From positions 1,798,001-1,862,000 of the forward strand of contig NZ_CP032317.1 in the NCBI RefSeq assembly GCF_003574965.1: DNA of 64,000 bases, in the 5' to 3' direction. Shown here piece by piece: positions 29,761 through 38,837 of this stretch (position 1 is the first letter of the stretch; the number at the start of each line of letters is the position of its first letter). This stretch comes from Hymenobacter oligotrophus (lineage in GTDB: Bacteria; Bacteroidota; Bacteroidia; Cytophagales; Hymenobacteraceae). Under the pieces are notes generated by a model. It made no database searches, was not told the DNA's origin, and saw nothing but the letters and a program-made list of their open reading frames with translations. Both the position numbers and the translations under genes were made by a program.

Positions 29761-31129
29761 TCATGGTATTTAATGCTAAATCCTTGACTGCCTGCGCGAA
29801 TTGCCGGCCGCGGTCTTCGTAGTTTTTGAACAAGTCGAACGAGGCGCAGGCGGGCGACAGCAGCACCACGTCGCCGGGGGCGGCCAGCGCGGCGGCGCGG
29901 CGCACGGCCTCGCGCACGTCCTGCGTTTCCTCCAGTTGCGGCACTACCTCACCGAACACTTGGCGCAGCTTGGCGTTGTCGGCACCTAGGCAAATCAGCG
30001 CCTTCACCTTGTCGCGGGCCAGCGGCACGAGCGTGCTGTAATCGTTGCCTTTGTCGGTGCCGCCCGCAATCCATATCAGCGGAGCCTTTACGCCATCGAG
30101 GGCAAACCAAGCGGCCTCCACGTTGGTGGCTTTGGAGTCGTTGATGAAGCGGGCACCGTTGATTTCGCCCACGGGCTGCAGGCGGTGGTCTGCGTTGTGG
30201 AACCTAGGCAGCGCGGCCTCAATTTGCTCGACCGAAACCCCAGCCACGCGCGCAGCCATAATGGCCGCAGCTTGGTTCTGCCGGTTGTGCTGGCCAATCA
30301 GCGGCGAGTTGGCAAGGCTTACTTCCTCGTAGCCGTCGGCCTGCACGTGCGGAATGTCAAGGCGCAGCGTGGTTTCGGCGGTGAAAAAGGCAGCACACTT
30401 GCGCTCCGGATGATCGGCCAGGGTGAACGGTAAGTCGTTGGTATCGACGAATACCGATTGGTACTCCTGCTCGATCAGGCGGTCGTCGGCGTTGTAAATG
30501 AAGTAGCTACTGCTATCCAGGTTGCGCGTAAGGCGCAGCTTGGCCTGCGCGTACTTCTGCATCGAGTACTCGTAGCGGTCGAGGTGGTCGGGCGTGATGT
30601 TCAGCAGCACCGCCACGGTGGGCGCGTAGTCGTAGGTATCGTCGAGCTGAAATGAGCTTAGCTCCAACACGTACCAATCAAACTGGTCGTCGATTACTTG
30701 CTCGGCAAACGAGTGGCCCACGTTGCCAGCCAAGCCTACCTTGTAGCCGGCTTCCTTCAGCAGGTGGTAAGTGAGCAGCGTGGTGGTGGTTTTGCCGTTG
30801 GTACCCGTAATGCCAATGCTCTTGGCTTTGGTGTAGCGGCTGGCCAGGTCGATTTCCGAAATCACGCGGATGCCTTTCGCGCGCACGGCCTGCATTACGG
30901 GCGCTTTTTCCGGAATCCCCGGGCTTTTCACGATTTCGTCAGCGGCCAGAATTTCTTCCAGCGTGTGCGCGCCTTCTTCGTAGCGGATGCCGGCCCGGTC
31001 GAGCTTCTCCTTGTAAACGGGCTTCAGCGCGCCGCCATCCGACACAAACACGTCGTGCCCTTTGGCGTGCGCCAACAGTGCTGCCCCTACCCCGCTTTCG
31101 CCCGAACCTAGGATTACGATTTTAGACAT
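29756..31129 (-). CDS. murD: UDP-N-acetylmuramoylalanine--D-glutamate ligase
   Basis: A 457-aa Mur ligase adding D-Glu. The N-terminal VILGSGESGVGAALLA Rossmann-like motif, the P-loop GITGTNGKTTTTLLTYHLL (about 110), the central NITPDHLDRYEYSMQKYAQAK and the C-terminal FINDSKATNVEAAWFAL are all family markers. It sits between ftsW and mraY in the cluster, with hairpin-rich gaps of about 80-90 bp on both sides. Confidence 0.97.
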   Translation of the reverse strand: MSKIVILGSGESGVGAALLAHAKGHDVFVSDGGALKPVYKEKLDRAGIRYEEGAHTLEEILAADEIVKSPGIPEKAPVMQAVRAKGIRVISEIDLASRYTKAKSIGITGTNGKTTTTLLTYHLLKEAGYKVGLAGNVGHSFAEQVIDDQFDWYVLELSSFQLDDTYDYAPTVAVLLNITPDHLDRYEYSMQKYAQAKLRLTRNLDSSSYFIYNADDRLIEQEYQSVFVDTNDLPFTLADHPERKCAAFFTAETTLRLDIPHVQADGYEEVSLANSPLIGQHNRQNQAAAIMAARVAGVSVEQIEAALPRFHNADHRLQPVGEINGARFINDSKATNVEAAWFALDGVKAPLIWIAGGTDKGNDYSTLVPLARDKVKALICLGADNAKLRQVFGEVVPQLEETQDVREAVRRAAALAAPGDVVLLSPACASFDLFKNYEDRGRQFAQAVKDLALNTMT

Positions 31130-31132
31130 GAG

Positions 31133-31214
31133 AGGTCAGAAGTCAGAGCTTAGCAGATATTCACGAAAAAAAAGAGAAGCGGCTTTGTTCTAAGCTCTGG
31201 CTTCTCCGTTCTGA
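31133..31214. repeat. intergenic mirrored-word hairpin between mraY and murD
   Basis: GTCAGAAGTCAGAGCTTAG on the left faces CTAAGCTCTGGCTTCTCCGTTCTGA on the right. The inner 10 bp (31144-31153 with 31190-31199) are perfect; the loop contains an A8 run. Confidence 0.65.
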
Positions 31215-31217
31215 AAC

Positions 31218-32438
31218 TTAGCGTAGTTTCAAAGTCACAAGAGTTAGCACCGCCAGCATAATACAGACAATCCAGAAGCGCGACACGATTTTGGACTCGT
31301 GGTAGCCCAGCTTCTGGTAGTGGTGGTGCAGCGGCGACATGCGCAGCAAGCGGCGGCCTTCGCCGTACTTGCGCTTGGTGTACTTGAAATAGCTCACCTG
31401 CACCATCACCGAAAGATTCTCGACGAGGAAAATGCCGCAGAGCACCGGAATGAGCAGCTCTTTGCGCACGATAAGGGCCAGCACCGCAATAATGCCGCCA
31501 ATGGCCAACGAGCCCGTGTCGCCCATGAATACCTGGGCCGGGAAGGAGTTGTACCACAAAAAGCCCACGCACGCTCCCACGAAAGCCGTACAGAAAATCG
31601 TCAGCTCGCCCACGTTCGGGATGAACATGATGTCGAGGTAATCGGCCAGCACGGCGTTACCCGACACGAAGGCGAAGATGCCCAGCGTGGTGCCAATAAT
31701 GGCCGAAGTACCTGCCGCGAGGCCATCGAGGCCGTCGGTAATGTTGGCGCCATTCGACACCGCCGTGATGATAAAAATCACGATGGGAATGTAGAAGAAG
31801 GCATAGTACTCGTTGAAGAAGTCGCCGGCCGTAGCAAACAAGTCGCCGTAGTTCAGCTCGTTGTTTTTCGCAAACGGGATGGTGGTAATCATGAGCTTCA
31901 CGTCCTGGTAGACGGTGCTGGCGTCGACGGCCGAAAGCTGCCCGGTGGGCAGCAGGTATTGGCGCACCGTTACATCGCGGCTGAAGAATAGCACCCAGCC
32001 CACCGTCAGGCCCAAGCCAATCTGGCCCAGCATCTTGAAGCGACCCGCTAAGCCCTCCTTGTCCTTCTTTACTACCTTGATGTAGTCGTCCACGAAGCCG
32101 ATGAGCCCAAGCCACACGGTGCTCAGAATCATCAGGATAACGTAGAGGTTATCGAGCTTGGCAAAGAGGAGCGTGGGCACCAAAATGGCCAGCAAAATGA
32201 TGAGGCCGCCCATGGTGGGAGTGCCCTTTTTCTCGAGTTGCCCCTGCAGACCTAGGTCGCGCACGGTTTCGCCAATTTGCCTGCGGCGCAAAATGGCAAT
32301 CAGCCGTTTGCCGAACAGCTGCGCGATGATAAGCGAGGTAACCACTGCCATAGCCGCCCGAAACGAGGTGTACTGAAATACACCCGTGCCGGGAATGTTG
32401 TAATGGCGGTGCAAAAAATCGAAGAGGTAGTAGAGCAT
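31218..32438 (-). CDS. mraY: phospho-N-acetylmuramoyl-pentapeptide transferase
   Basis: A 406-aa integral membrane enzyme that transfers phospho-MurNAc-pentapeptide to undecaprenyl phosphate, giving lipid I. Ten TM helices are expected. Catalytic signatures are [15 protein letters not shown] (about 80), [14 protein letters not shown] with the DD pair (about 125), [15 protein letters not shown] (about 235) and the cytosolic [23 protein letters not shown] (about 365). The ATG at 32438 (MLYYLFDFL) is standard for the family. It has a longer internal loop than E. coli MraY (about 150-210), as in other Bacteroidota. Confidence 0.97.
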   Translation of the reverse strand: MLYYLFDFLHRHYNIPGTGVFQYTSFRAAMAVVTSLIIAQLFGKRLIAILRRRQIGETVRDLGLQGQLEKKGTPTMGGLIILLAILVPTLLFAKLDNLYVILMILSTVWLGLIGFVDDYIKVVKKDKEGLAGRFKMLGQIGLGLTVGWVLFFSRDVTVRQYLLPTGQLSAVDASTVYQDVKLMITTIPFAKNNELNYGDLFATAGDFFNEYYAFFYIPIVIFIITAVSNGANITDGLDGLAAGTSAIIGTTLGIFAFVSGNAVLADYLDIMFIPNVGELTIFCTAFVGACVGFLWYNSFPAQVFMGDTGSLAIGGIIAVLALIVRKELLIPVLCGIFLVENLSVMVQVSYFKYTKRKYGEGRRLLRMSPLHHHYQKLGYHESKIVSRFWIVCIMLAVLTLVTLKLR

Positions 32439-32593
32439 TAGTGGGGGCTGGAGCGGCAGCCAGTTCAACCGCGGTGAAGCAGCAAAATTTCGGCTTTTTC
32501 GGGTGCGGTCAAACGTTGCGTTTGTAGTGATTTTGTGCTAATCGGGGCGGGCTAAAAACCCTACTTTACTAGCTGGTTGCTTTTAATTTGCAA

Positions 32594-34084
32594 TTACAAG
32601 CTCAGCAGTTCGTAGGCCTCGCGCAGTACTTCGCGGTCGTCGAAAGCGGTGCGCTGGCCTTGGATTTCCTGGTAGATTTCGTGGCCTTTGCCGGCTACCA
32701 GCACAATGTCGTTGGGGCGCGCAATGGCGCAAGCCGTTTTAATGGCCTCGCGGCGGTCGGGCACGGTCAGGTATTTGCCAGCGTCGGTTGGCCGCACGCC
32801 CGCTTGCATTTGTTTCAGAATTTCGTTGGGGTCCTCGAAGCGCGGGTTATCGGAGGTAAGCACGGCCCGGTCGGACAAGCGGCAGGCCAACTCGGCCATT
32901 ACGGGGCGCTTAGCGGCATCGCGGTTGCCGCCGCAACCCACCACGGTAATCACCTGCTGATCGGGCCGCCGGATTTCGGCAATGGTAGTCAGCACATTTT
33001 CCAGCGCGTCGGGTGTGTGGGCGTAATCCACAATACCCACCACGCGCTTGCGCGGCGATACAATCGGCTCGAAGCGGCCAGGCGCCGAGGTAAGGCCCGA
33101 TAGCACCGTCAGCACCTCCTCGGGCTCCTCGCCCAGCAGCGTAGCAGCGCCGTACACCGCCAACAAGTTGTAGGCGTTGAACACTCCAATCAGGCGGAAC
33201 TGCACCTCGTGGCCGTCTACTTCGAGCTGCAGGCCTTCTACGCTATTCTCAATCAGGCGGCCGCGCACCGTGGCCAGGCTGCGCATGGAGTAAGTGGCTT
33301 TGCTGGCTCGGGTGTTTTGCAGCATTACCATGCCGCGCTTGTCGTCGGCGTTGGTAAGGGCAAAGGCCGAAGCAGGCAGCATGTCGAAAAAGCCCTTTTT
33401 GGCCTTAATGTAATTATCGAACGTGCCGTGGTAGTCGAGGTGGTCGTGGGTGAGGTTGGTGAAAATGCCACCGGCAAAATGCAGGCCCGTTACGCGGTGC
33501 TGCACCACCGAGTGCGAGCTTACTTCCATAAAGGCATGCGTGCACCGCGCAGCCACCATACGGGCCAGCAACTCATTCAGCCGAATGGCATCGGGCGTGG
33601 TGTGGGTAGCTGGTATTACCTCTTCGCCAATCTGGTTTTGCACCGTGGAGAGCATGCCTGCTTTATAACCCCGCGCCGTAAACAGCTTATGCATCAGGGT
33701 AGCCACGGTGGTTTTGCCATTGGTGCCCGTTACGCCCACCAGCTTCAGCTGCTTTGATGGGTGCCCGTAAAAAGCGGCAGCCATATGGCCCATGGCCTCG
33801 GCGCTGTCTGCTACCCGCACATACGTAACCTGCTCGCTCAACTCAGCCGGCAATTCTTCGCACACCACCACGCCAGCGCCTAGGTCAACTGCCTTGCCGA
33901 TGAACTGATGACCATCGGCCTGCACGCCGCGCAACGCGAAAAACGCGGTGCCGGCTGCAGCTTGGCGCGAATCGAGCGTAAGGTTGGCGACGAGCACATC
34001 GGCCGAACCGTGCTGCTCGAGCACGTTTACGTCGGTGAGTAAGTCGCGAAGCTGATGCTGGGGGGTGGAGGTTAGCGGAGTCAA
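32594..34084 (-). CDS. murE: UDP-MurNAc-tripeptide synthetase (meso-diaminopimelate adding)
   Basis: A 496-aa Mur ligase adding the third stem-peptide residue. The P-loop is GVTGTNGKTTVATLMHKLF (about 115) and the central domain has NLTHDHLDYHGTFDNYIKAK. LTSDNPRFEDPNEI contains the D-N-P-R motif that marks meso-DAP specificity, so the peptidoglycan should be of the DAP type. No ATG precedes the conserved N-terminus in this frame; the TTG at 34084 is the only suitable start, so initiation may be weak or coupled to ftsI (59 bp upstream). Confidence 0.95.
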   Translation of the reverse strand: MTPLTSTPQHQLRDLLTDVNVLEQHGSADVLVANLTLDSRQAAAGTAFFALRGVQADGHQFIGKAVDLGAGVVVCEELPAELSEQVTYVRVADSAEAMGHMAAAFYGHPSKQLKLVGVTGTNGKTTVATLMHKLFTARGYKAGMLSTVQNQIGEEVIPATHTTPDAIRLNELLARMVAARCTHAFMEVSSHSVVQHRVTGLHFAGGIFTNLTHDHLDYHGTFDNYIKAKKGFFDMLPASAFALTNADDKRGMVMLQNTRASKATYSMRSLATVRGRLIENSVEGLQLEVDGHEVQFRLIGVFNAYNLLAVYGAATLLGEEPEEVLTVLSGLTSAPGRFEPIVSPRKRVVGIVDYAHTPDALENVLTTIAEIRRPDQQVITVVGCGGNRDAAKRPVMAELACRLSDRAVLTSDNPRFEDPNEILKQMQAGVRPTDAGKYLTVPDRREAIKTACAIARPNDIVLVAGKGHEIYQEIQGQRTAFDDREVLREAYELLSL

Positions 34085-34142
34085 GAGCAGTGAAGCAGCG
34101 GGAGGTTCGACGAAATTGGTTTGGCGCGTACGAGGCTAGCAA

Positions 34143-36443
34143 TTAGCGGGAGCGCGCAGGCTTTAGGCCGGGGTACAGCGTGCCTTGGCCCTCGGGCCGG
34201 GCAATGGGTTGGCCGCTAGCCGAAACCGGTTCGGGTATTACCGTGGGCTCGGGAGCCACGGTAGGCCTAGGTGGCGCATAAGGCAGCACTGGCAAGGCAG
34301 CCTTAGCTACCAAGGTTGGGTCTTTGAGTTCCAGGATGATGGTGGCACCGCGTTGCGCCGGAGCACCAGCCGGCAACGATTGCCGCGTAACGCGGCCCGT
34401 CCCTACTGTGCGCACGCGCAGGCCGCGGTTTTCGAGCATAAAGAGCGCGTCGCGGCGGGTTAGGCCTGCTACATTCGGCACCCGGCCCCGGCGCACCGGC
34501 ATGGGCTGCCATTGCAGCGCCTTAATGCCTTGCTGCGTATCGGCCCGCACCCACTCATCGGCCGACGAACCCTCGGCGTGGTTACTGACACCTAGGCGGC
34601 TGCACACCAGTTGTAGGTCTTCTTGCATGCCGGCGTGGGCTGCGGGTACCATGGCCTTGCGCAGCGGCGCGCGGGCCAATAGCGGGCGTTGGCTGGCTTG
34701 GTCGCGGGCCATGGCTTTGTCGGCCACTTCGCGGAACACCGGCGCGGCTACGTCGGCGCCGTAAATGCGGCCGTTCTTGGGCGAATCGACCACCACGATG
34801 CACGAGTACTTGGGCTTATCGGCCGGAAAATAGCCGCAGAAGCTGGTGGAGTAGGTTTTGGTGTAGCGGCCGTTCTTAAACTTCCAGGCCGTGCCGGTTT
34901 TGCCGGCAATCTTGTAATCGAGCGTGCGAATGCCGCGGGCCGTACCGTTTTCCACCACGCCTTCCATCATGGCTTTCACTTTAGCCAAGGTAGATTCGGA
35001 GCAGATTTTGGGGTTCAGCACCTTGGTTTCGAAGCGCTCCAGCACTTGATCGGCCTGCTTTATCTCGCGCACAATAATGGGCTGCACCTTCACGCCGTTG
35101 TTGGCCACAGCGTTGTAGAAGGCCAGCGTTTGCAGCGGGGCCAGCTTCAGCTCGTAGCCGATGCTCATGGTAGAAAGCGAAGTACGGCTCCAGGAACGGT
35201 CTTTGGGGTCTTTGATGTAGGGCCGGGCCTCGCCACTCATCTGAAAACCTAGGGGCTGGTGCAGGCCAAACTTCTTCAGGTAGTCGGTGTACTTGTTGGG
35301 CTCGGGGCTGAAGTGGTCGTTCACCAACTTCGCCACGCCAATGTTCGACGACTTCTCGAACACTTGCTGCACCGAAATCTTGCCGTAAGGGTGCGAGTCG
35401 GTTTTTACGGCGCCGGCAATTTTCATCGAGCCCGTGCGGCCGGTGTTCACCGAGTCGTTCAGGTCCAGCTCGGGGTTGTCTTCAAACAAAGCCATCATCG
35501 AGGCCAGCTTGAAGGTAGAGCCCGGCTCGGTACGGCCCTGATCGGCAATGGCGTAGTTGTAATCCTCGCGGTACACGCCATCGGCCACTTTCCCTAGGTT
35601 GGCTACGGCTTTGATTTCGCCGGTTTTCACCTCCATCAGGATTACCGTACCGTACTGCGCGTTGTTGTCCATCAGGCTGCGCAGCAGGGCGTTTTCGGCT
35701 ACGTCCTGCAGGTTGATGTCGATGGTGGTTTTGATGTCGTAACCATCGAGCGGCTTTACCTCGGCCGCGTCGTACACGGGCTTCAGGCCACCGGGTAGGC
35801 GCTCGAACAGGGCCTCGCCGTCTTTGCCGGCCAGTTGCTTGTTGAACGTGTACTCGAGGCCAGCGCCGTGCTTTTCTTCGTTGATAAAGCCAATGGTACG
35901 CTGCGCCAAACCGCCAAACGGCCGGAAGCGCTTATCCACCTTCTCGAAGATGACGCCGCCGCGGTTTTTGCCGGCCCGGAAAATGGGCCAGGTCGCCAGC
36001 AGTTTTTTCTCCTGAAAGTTGATCTGCCGCGAGTTGAGACGCACGTAACGGACCCGCGCTTTGGGGTTGTGCGCGTTTTTCAGCTTGCGCAGGTATTCGT
36101 CCTTGCTACGGTCGCCGAAAAAGCGCGACAGCAGCAAAGCCAGCGAATCGGCCTTGCGGTTGAACAGCTCGTCGCTTACCACCGAGGGGTCCCAAGCCAC
36201 CCGGTAAAAGGGCAGCGAGGTAGCCATAATGCTTTCGTTATCGGAGAAGATGTTGCCGCGGGTGGCAAACACCGGCTGGTACACAATGCGGCGCTCCTGC
36301 TCGAGGGCCCGCCACCGTTCCCCCTCTTGGTACTGAATGCGCTGAATCTTCCAGACGACGGCGCACGAAAACAGCAGCACGCCCAAAAAGGCGAGCCGCA
36401 CCCGCGTAACGATGGACTTCTTAACGCTACCCTGCTTGCTCAT
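34143..36443 (-). CDS. ftsI: division-specific class B penicillin-binding protein with PASTA domain
   Basis: A 766-aa septal transpeptidase. One N-terminal TM helix (about 15-32) is followed by the dimerisation region (VFATRGNIFSDNESIMA). The transpeptidase domain has the catalytic S-x-x-K in GSTFKLASMM (about 308), S-x-N in KSSNIGVAKL (about 365) and K-T-G in AGKTGTAWKF (about 510). A single PASTA-like domain follows (RVPNVAGLTRRDALFMLENRG, about 660-725), and the tail is Pro-rich. A PASTA domain on FtsI is common in Bacteroidota but absent from E. coli. Adjacent to ftsL upstream, 9 bp apart. Confidence 0.96.
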   Translation of the reverse strand: MSKQGSVKKSIVTRVRLAFLGVLLFSCAVVWKIQRIQYQEGERWRALEQERRIVYQPVFATRGNIFSDNESIMATSLPFYRVAWDPSVVSDELFNRKADSLALLLSRFFGDRSKDEYLRKLKNAHNPKARVRYVRLNSRQINFQEKKLLATWPIFRAGKNRGGVIFEKVDKRFRPFGGLAQRTIGFINEEKHGAGLEYTFNKQLAGKDGEALFERLPGGLKPVYDAAEVKPLDGYDIKTTIDINLQDVAENALLRSLMDNNAQYGTVILMEVKTGEIKAVANLGKVADGVYREDYNYAIADQGRTEPGSTFKLASMMALFEDNPELDLNDSVNTGRTGSMKIAGAVKTDSHPYGKISVQQVFEKSSNIGVAKLVNDHFSPEPNKYTDYLKKFGLHQPLGFQMSGEARPYIKDPKDRSWSRTSLSTMSIGYELKLAPLQTLAFYNAVANNGVKVQPIIVREIKQADQVLERFETKVLNPKICSESTLAKVKAMMEGVVENGTARGIRTLDYKIAGKTGTAWKFKNGRYTKTYSTSFCGYFPADKPKYSCIVVVDSPKNGRIYGADVAAPVFREVADKAMARDQASQRPLLARAPLRKAMVPAAHAGMQEDLQLVCSRLGVSNHAEGSSADEWVRADTQQGIKALQWQPMPVRRGRVPNVAGLTRRDALFMLENRGLRVRTVGTGRVTRQSLPAGAPAQRGATIILELKDPTLVAKAALPVLPYAPPRPTVAPEPTVIPEPVSASGQPIARPEGQGTLYPGLKPARSR

Positions 36444-36452
36444 GCCTCTGCG

Positions 36453-37079
36453 CTAGTGTTGCTCTTCTTCGGTGGGCGGGGTGATTGGCTGGGCTGCCGA
36501 ATCGGTAGCGGCCGAGTCGCGCGCGGCGCGGGCAGCCAACGAGTCGGCGGTTAGTACCGGCAGGCGGTCAAGCTCGGCTTCATCAAGGCCACCAGCTGGC
36601 ACGGTAATGCGGAACGGCGGCGACGAACTCTCTACTAAGCCGTAGGCCGCTACTTTTCGGGCTACCTCGCTCTGCTTGCTGGCCTCCATGTAATCCGATT
36701 TCAGCGTGGTGTAATCGGCTCGGAGGTCTTCGGTTTCTACTTTCAGCTTCTGGATGCTGCGGTTCATGCGCGTGGCGTAGTGCGTGTTGCCGATGTACAC
36801 CAGAATCAGGAACATCACGAACAGCATGTGCGGCAGGAAGCGCACGGGCACGCCGTCGCGGAACAACCCGTCGACGTTTACTACTTTCTCAACTACCGAA
36901 AAAATGCTCCACGTCGATTGCCGACGCGGCTCAGGCTCCCGCTCCGGGCGCGTACGCTTAGGTTCGGGCGTGGGCTCCGGCTCGGGCAGCTCCTCGGGCT
37001 CGAGCACCGGCGGCACTACCTCGCGCGGCGTGTTTTGTCGCGGTTGGTGCGTAGTCGGACGAATAGTATTAACAGCCAC
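36453..37079 (-). CDS. ftsL: FtsL-like cell division protein
   Basis: A 208-aa bitopic protein. The cytoplasmic N-terminus (1-65) is very rich in Pro/Glu/Arg with P-E-P units. One TM helix lies at about 82-98 (PHMLFVMFLILVYIG). Next comes a coiled coil (about 105-145, RSIQKLKVETEDLRADYTTL), then an acidic/Ala-rich tail. The topology and position between rsmH and ftsI identify it as the FtsL equivalent, although it is nearly twice the length of E. coli FtsL because of both extensions. The start is a GTG at 37079, 6 bp after the rsmH stop. Confidence 0.82.
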   Translation of the reverse strand: MAVNTIRPTTHQPRQNTPREVVPPVLEPEELPEPEPTPEPKRTRPEREPEPRRQSTWSIFSVVEKVVNVDGLFRDGVPVRFLPHMLFVMFLILVYIGNTHYATRMNRSIQKLKVETEDLRADYTTLKSDYMEASKQSEVARKVAAYGLVESSSPPFRITVPAGGLDEAELDRLPVLTADSLAARAARDSAATDSAAQPITPPTEEEQH

Positions 37080-37085
37080 GCCGGA

Positions 37086-38042
37086 TTAGTGCTTAGATTT
37101 GATAACGAAGTCATTGCGCACGCCCACGCGCAGCTTGGCGCTGCGGGCGCGGTTGTTCAGCTGCAGTTCCTCTTCCGAAGCCGTAACGGGTTTGCGCGTG
37201 AGCACCTCAAAGGGTTTCTGCGGGTTGCCGAAAAGGTCTTTATCTACCTCCCCGAAGAACTTGCCCGTGCCTAGGTAGTTCTTCACCAGCCGGTCTTCGA
37301 GCGAATGGTACGACATGACGACTAGGCGCCCGCCCGGCCGCAGCACTTGGGCGGCTTGCTCCAGCATGGCCTCCAGCACCGTCAGCTCGTTGTTTACCTC
37401 GATGCGCAAAGCCTGAAATACCTGCGCCAAATACTTATTTTCCTTGCCGCGCGGGGTGCAGCTGGCAATGGCTTTTTTGAGGTCGGCAATGGTTTCGATA
37501 CCCCGGCCGCCCCGGCTTTGTACCACGGCTTTGGCCAAGGTGCGGGCGTTGGTTACCTCGCCGTACATGCCGAAAATGCGGTGCAGCTCGGCTTCGCCGT
37601 ATTCGTTTACCACGTCGGCGGCGGTGGGGCCTTCGTCGGGGTTCATGCGCATATCAAGCGGGCCATCGAAACGGGTGCTGAAGCCGCGCTCCGGCGTATC
37701 GAACTGATACGACGACACGCCTAGGTCGGCGAGTAGCCCATCTACGGGAGCAGCCCCGCGGCGCTCAAGCTCGGCCTGCAGCTCACCAAAGTTGGCCCGG
37801 ATGAACGTGAACCGATCGGCCTGCGGACCCGCGAGGAGGCGTTGCGCTTGCCGCTCGGCGTCGGCGTCTTGGTCGAAGGAGTACAAATGACCTTCCGGAC
37901 CTAGGCGCTCCAGAATAGCCCAAGAGTGCCCACCGCCGCCGAAAGTAACATCGACGTAGCGGCCGTTGGGCTGCAGATCGAGCCCTTCGAGGCACTCTTG
38001 CAGCATCACGGGGCGGTGGTAGGTCGCGTTGGGAGTTTCCAT
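37086..38042 (-). CDS. rsmH: 16S rRNA (cytosine(1402)-N(4))-methyltransferase
   Basis: A 318-aa SAM-dependent methyltransferase acting on C1402 in the decoding centre. YHRPVMLQECLEGL at the N-terminus, the SAM loop VDVTFGGGGHSWAIL (about 30-44), DGLLADLGVSSYQFD (about 100) and RPGGRLVVMSYHSLEDRLVK (about 235) are the family landmarks. It starts 2 bp after the mraZ stop. Confidence 0.97.
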   Translation of the reverse strand: METPNATYHRPVMLQECLEGLDLQPNGRYVDVTFGGGGHSWAILERLGPEGHLYSFDQDADAERQAQRLLAGPQADRFTFIRANFGELQAELERRGAAPVDGLLADLGVSSYQFDTPERGFSTRFDGPLDMRMNPDEGPTAADVVNEYGEAELHRIFGMYGEVTNARTLAKAVVQSRGGRGIETIADLKKAIASCTPRGKENKYLAQVFQALRIEVNNELTVLEAMLEQAAQVLRPGGRLVVMSYHSLEDRLVKNYLGTGKFFGEVDKDLFGNPQKPFEVLTRKPVTASEEELQLNNRARSAKLRVGVRNDFVIKSKH

Positions 38043-38044
38043 GC

Positions 38045-38518
38045 TTATGCGGCCAAACCGCCCGCCGGCGGCGTTTCGTTGGTAAGGAATTTCTGCGCCA
38101 GCTTCGAGAAGCTTTGCTGGTCTTTAATCAGGTACTCGTCGTAGCGGGTAGGGTCCCAGATTTCGCAGCGGTTGCCCAGGCCCACAATAATGGCTTCCTT
38201 CTCGATGCCGGCATAGCGCAGCATGGTGCGCGGCAAGCCAAAGCGCCCGATGTTGTCGAGCTCCACCTCCGTCATGCCCCGGAAGAAGTTACGCTGAAAC
38301 TGGCGGTACTCCTCGTTGAACTCGTCGAGAGCCATTACCTTCTCGTGAATCACGCGCCACGCCGACCTAGGGTACAACACCAAGCAAGGCTCGAACCCCC
38401 GCACCAGCACCAATTGGTTGCCCGACTCCTCGGGCAAGTTGGCCTTCACCTTCGCCGGCAACACGAGCCGCCCTTTCGGGTCGAGCTTGCATTCGTATTC
38501 GCCGGAGAGCAGGTTCAT
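38045..38518 (-). CDS. mraZ: transcriptional regulator MraZ
   Basis: A 157-aa protein with two SpoVT/AbrB-like halves: GEYECKLDPKGRLVLPAKVK (about 6-25) and TEVELDNIGRFGLPRTMLRYAGI (about 84-106), each with the conserved D-x-x-G-R core. MraZ is the first gene of the dcw operon and in other bacteria binds repeated TGG boxes in its own promoter. Three such boxes with a 10-bp period are present upstream (38609-38637). Confidence 0.96.
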   Translation of the reverse strand: MNLLSGEYECKLDPKGRLVLPAKVKANLPEESGNQLVLVRGFEPCLVLYPRSAWRVIHEKVMALDEFNEEYRQFQRNFFRGMTEVELDNIGRFGLPRTMLRYAGIEKEAIIVGLGNRCEIWDPTRYDEYLIKDQQSFSKLAQKFLTNETPPAGGLAA

Positions 38519-38579
38519 AGGTTAGGTGCAAAAAGAAGCCGTAGCTTTGAAGGTGGGGTAAGCGCACGAGGTCGGTAAG

Positions 38580-38609
38580 CAAAAGTACGCAAGCCCCTCG
38601 AAAAGGCAA
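38580..38609 (-). promoter_or_regulatory. dcw cluster promoter (mraZ)
   Basis: On the minus strand: TTG (38609-38607), 19 nt, TACTTTTG (38587-38580), an exact TAnnTTTG match. The predicted transcript start near 38573 gives a leader of about 55 nt. I see no comparable promoter in the gaps further down the cluster. Confidence 0.75.
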
Positions 38610-38637
38610 CCACCATTTACCATTTTCTACCACCACC
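38609..38637 (-). promoter_or_regulatory. candidate MraZ operator (three TGGT boxes, 10-bp period)
   Basis: On the minus strand TGGT occurs with its T at 38632, 38622 and 38612, exactly 10 bp apart. Additional TGG triplets adjoin the first and the last box. The last box touches the -33 TTG. The spacing matches the known MraZ recognition pattern (direct TGG repeats one helical turn apart), here with T in place of the fourth G of the E. coli box. Confidence 0.7.
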
Positions 38638-38782
38638 GGAAATGACCATTTAGAGCCTACTGGGGCACTTTTGGCGAAAATCAGACCGAGCTTGGAGCAG
38701 AAAGTGGAAAACGTTCATTGCCCCCTTGCCATATTGGCAGCCAGCACTTGCTGCACCTAGGGCGAAGCCTAAATCATGTACT

Positions 38783-38817
38783 GCCCGAGCATTTATGTAT
38801 ACCGCTTATGCTCGGGC
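38783..38817. promoter_or_regulatory. inverted repeat at the promoter of the metal-uptake genes
   Basis: Perfect 10-bp arms (38783-38792 with 38808-38817) and a 15-nt spacer. They end 8 bp before a perfect -7 element TATCTTTG (38826-38833), so they cover the -33 position, where no TTG is seen. No gene ends here on the plus strand, so a terminator is unlikely and an operator for an activator or repressor is the better reading. Confidence 0.5.
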
Positions 38818-38837
38818 CTTCTGCGTATCTTTGTGCT

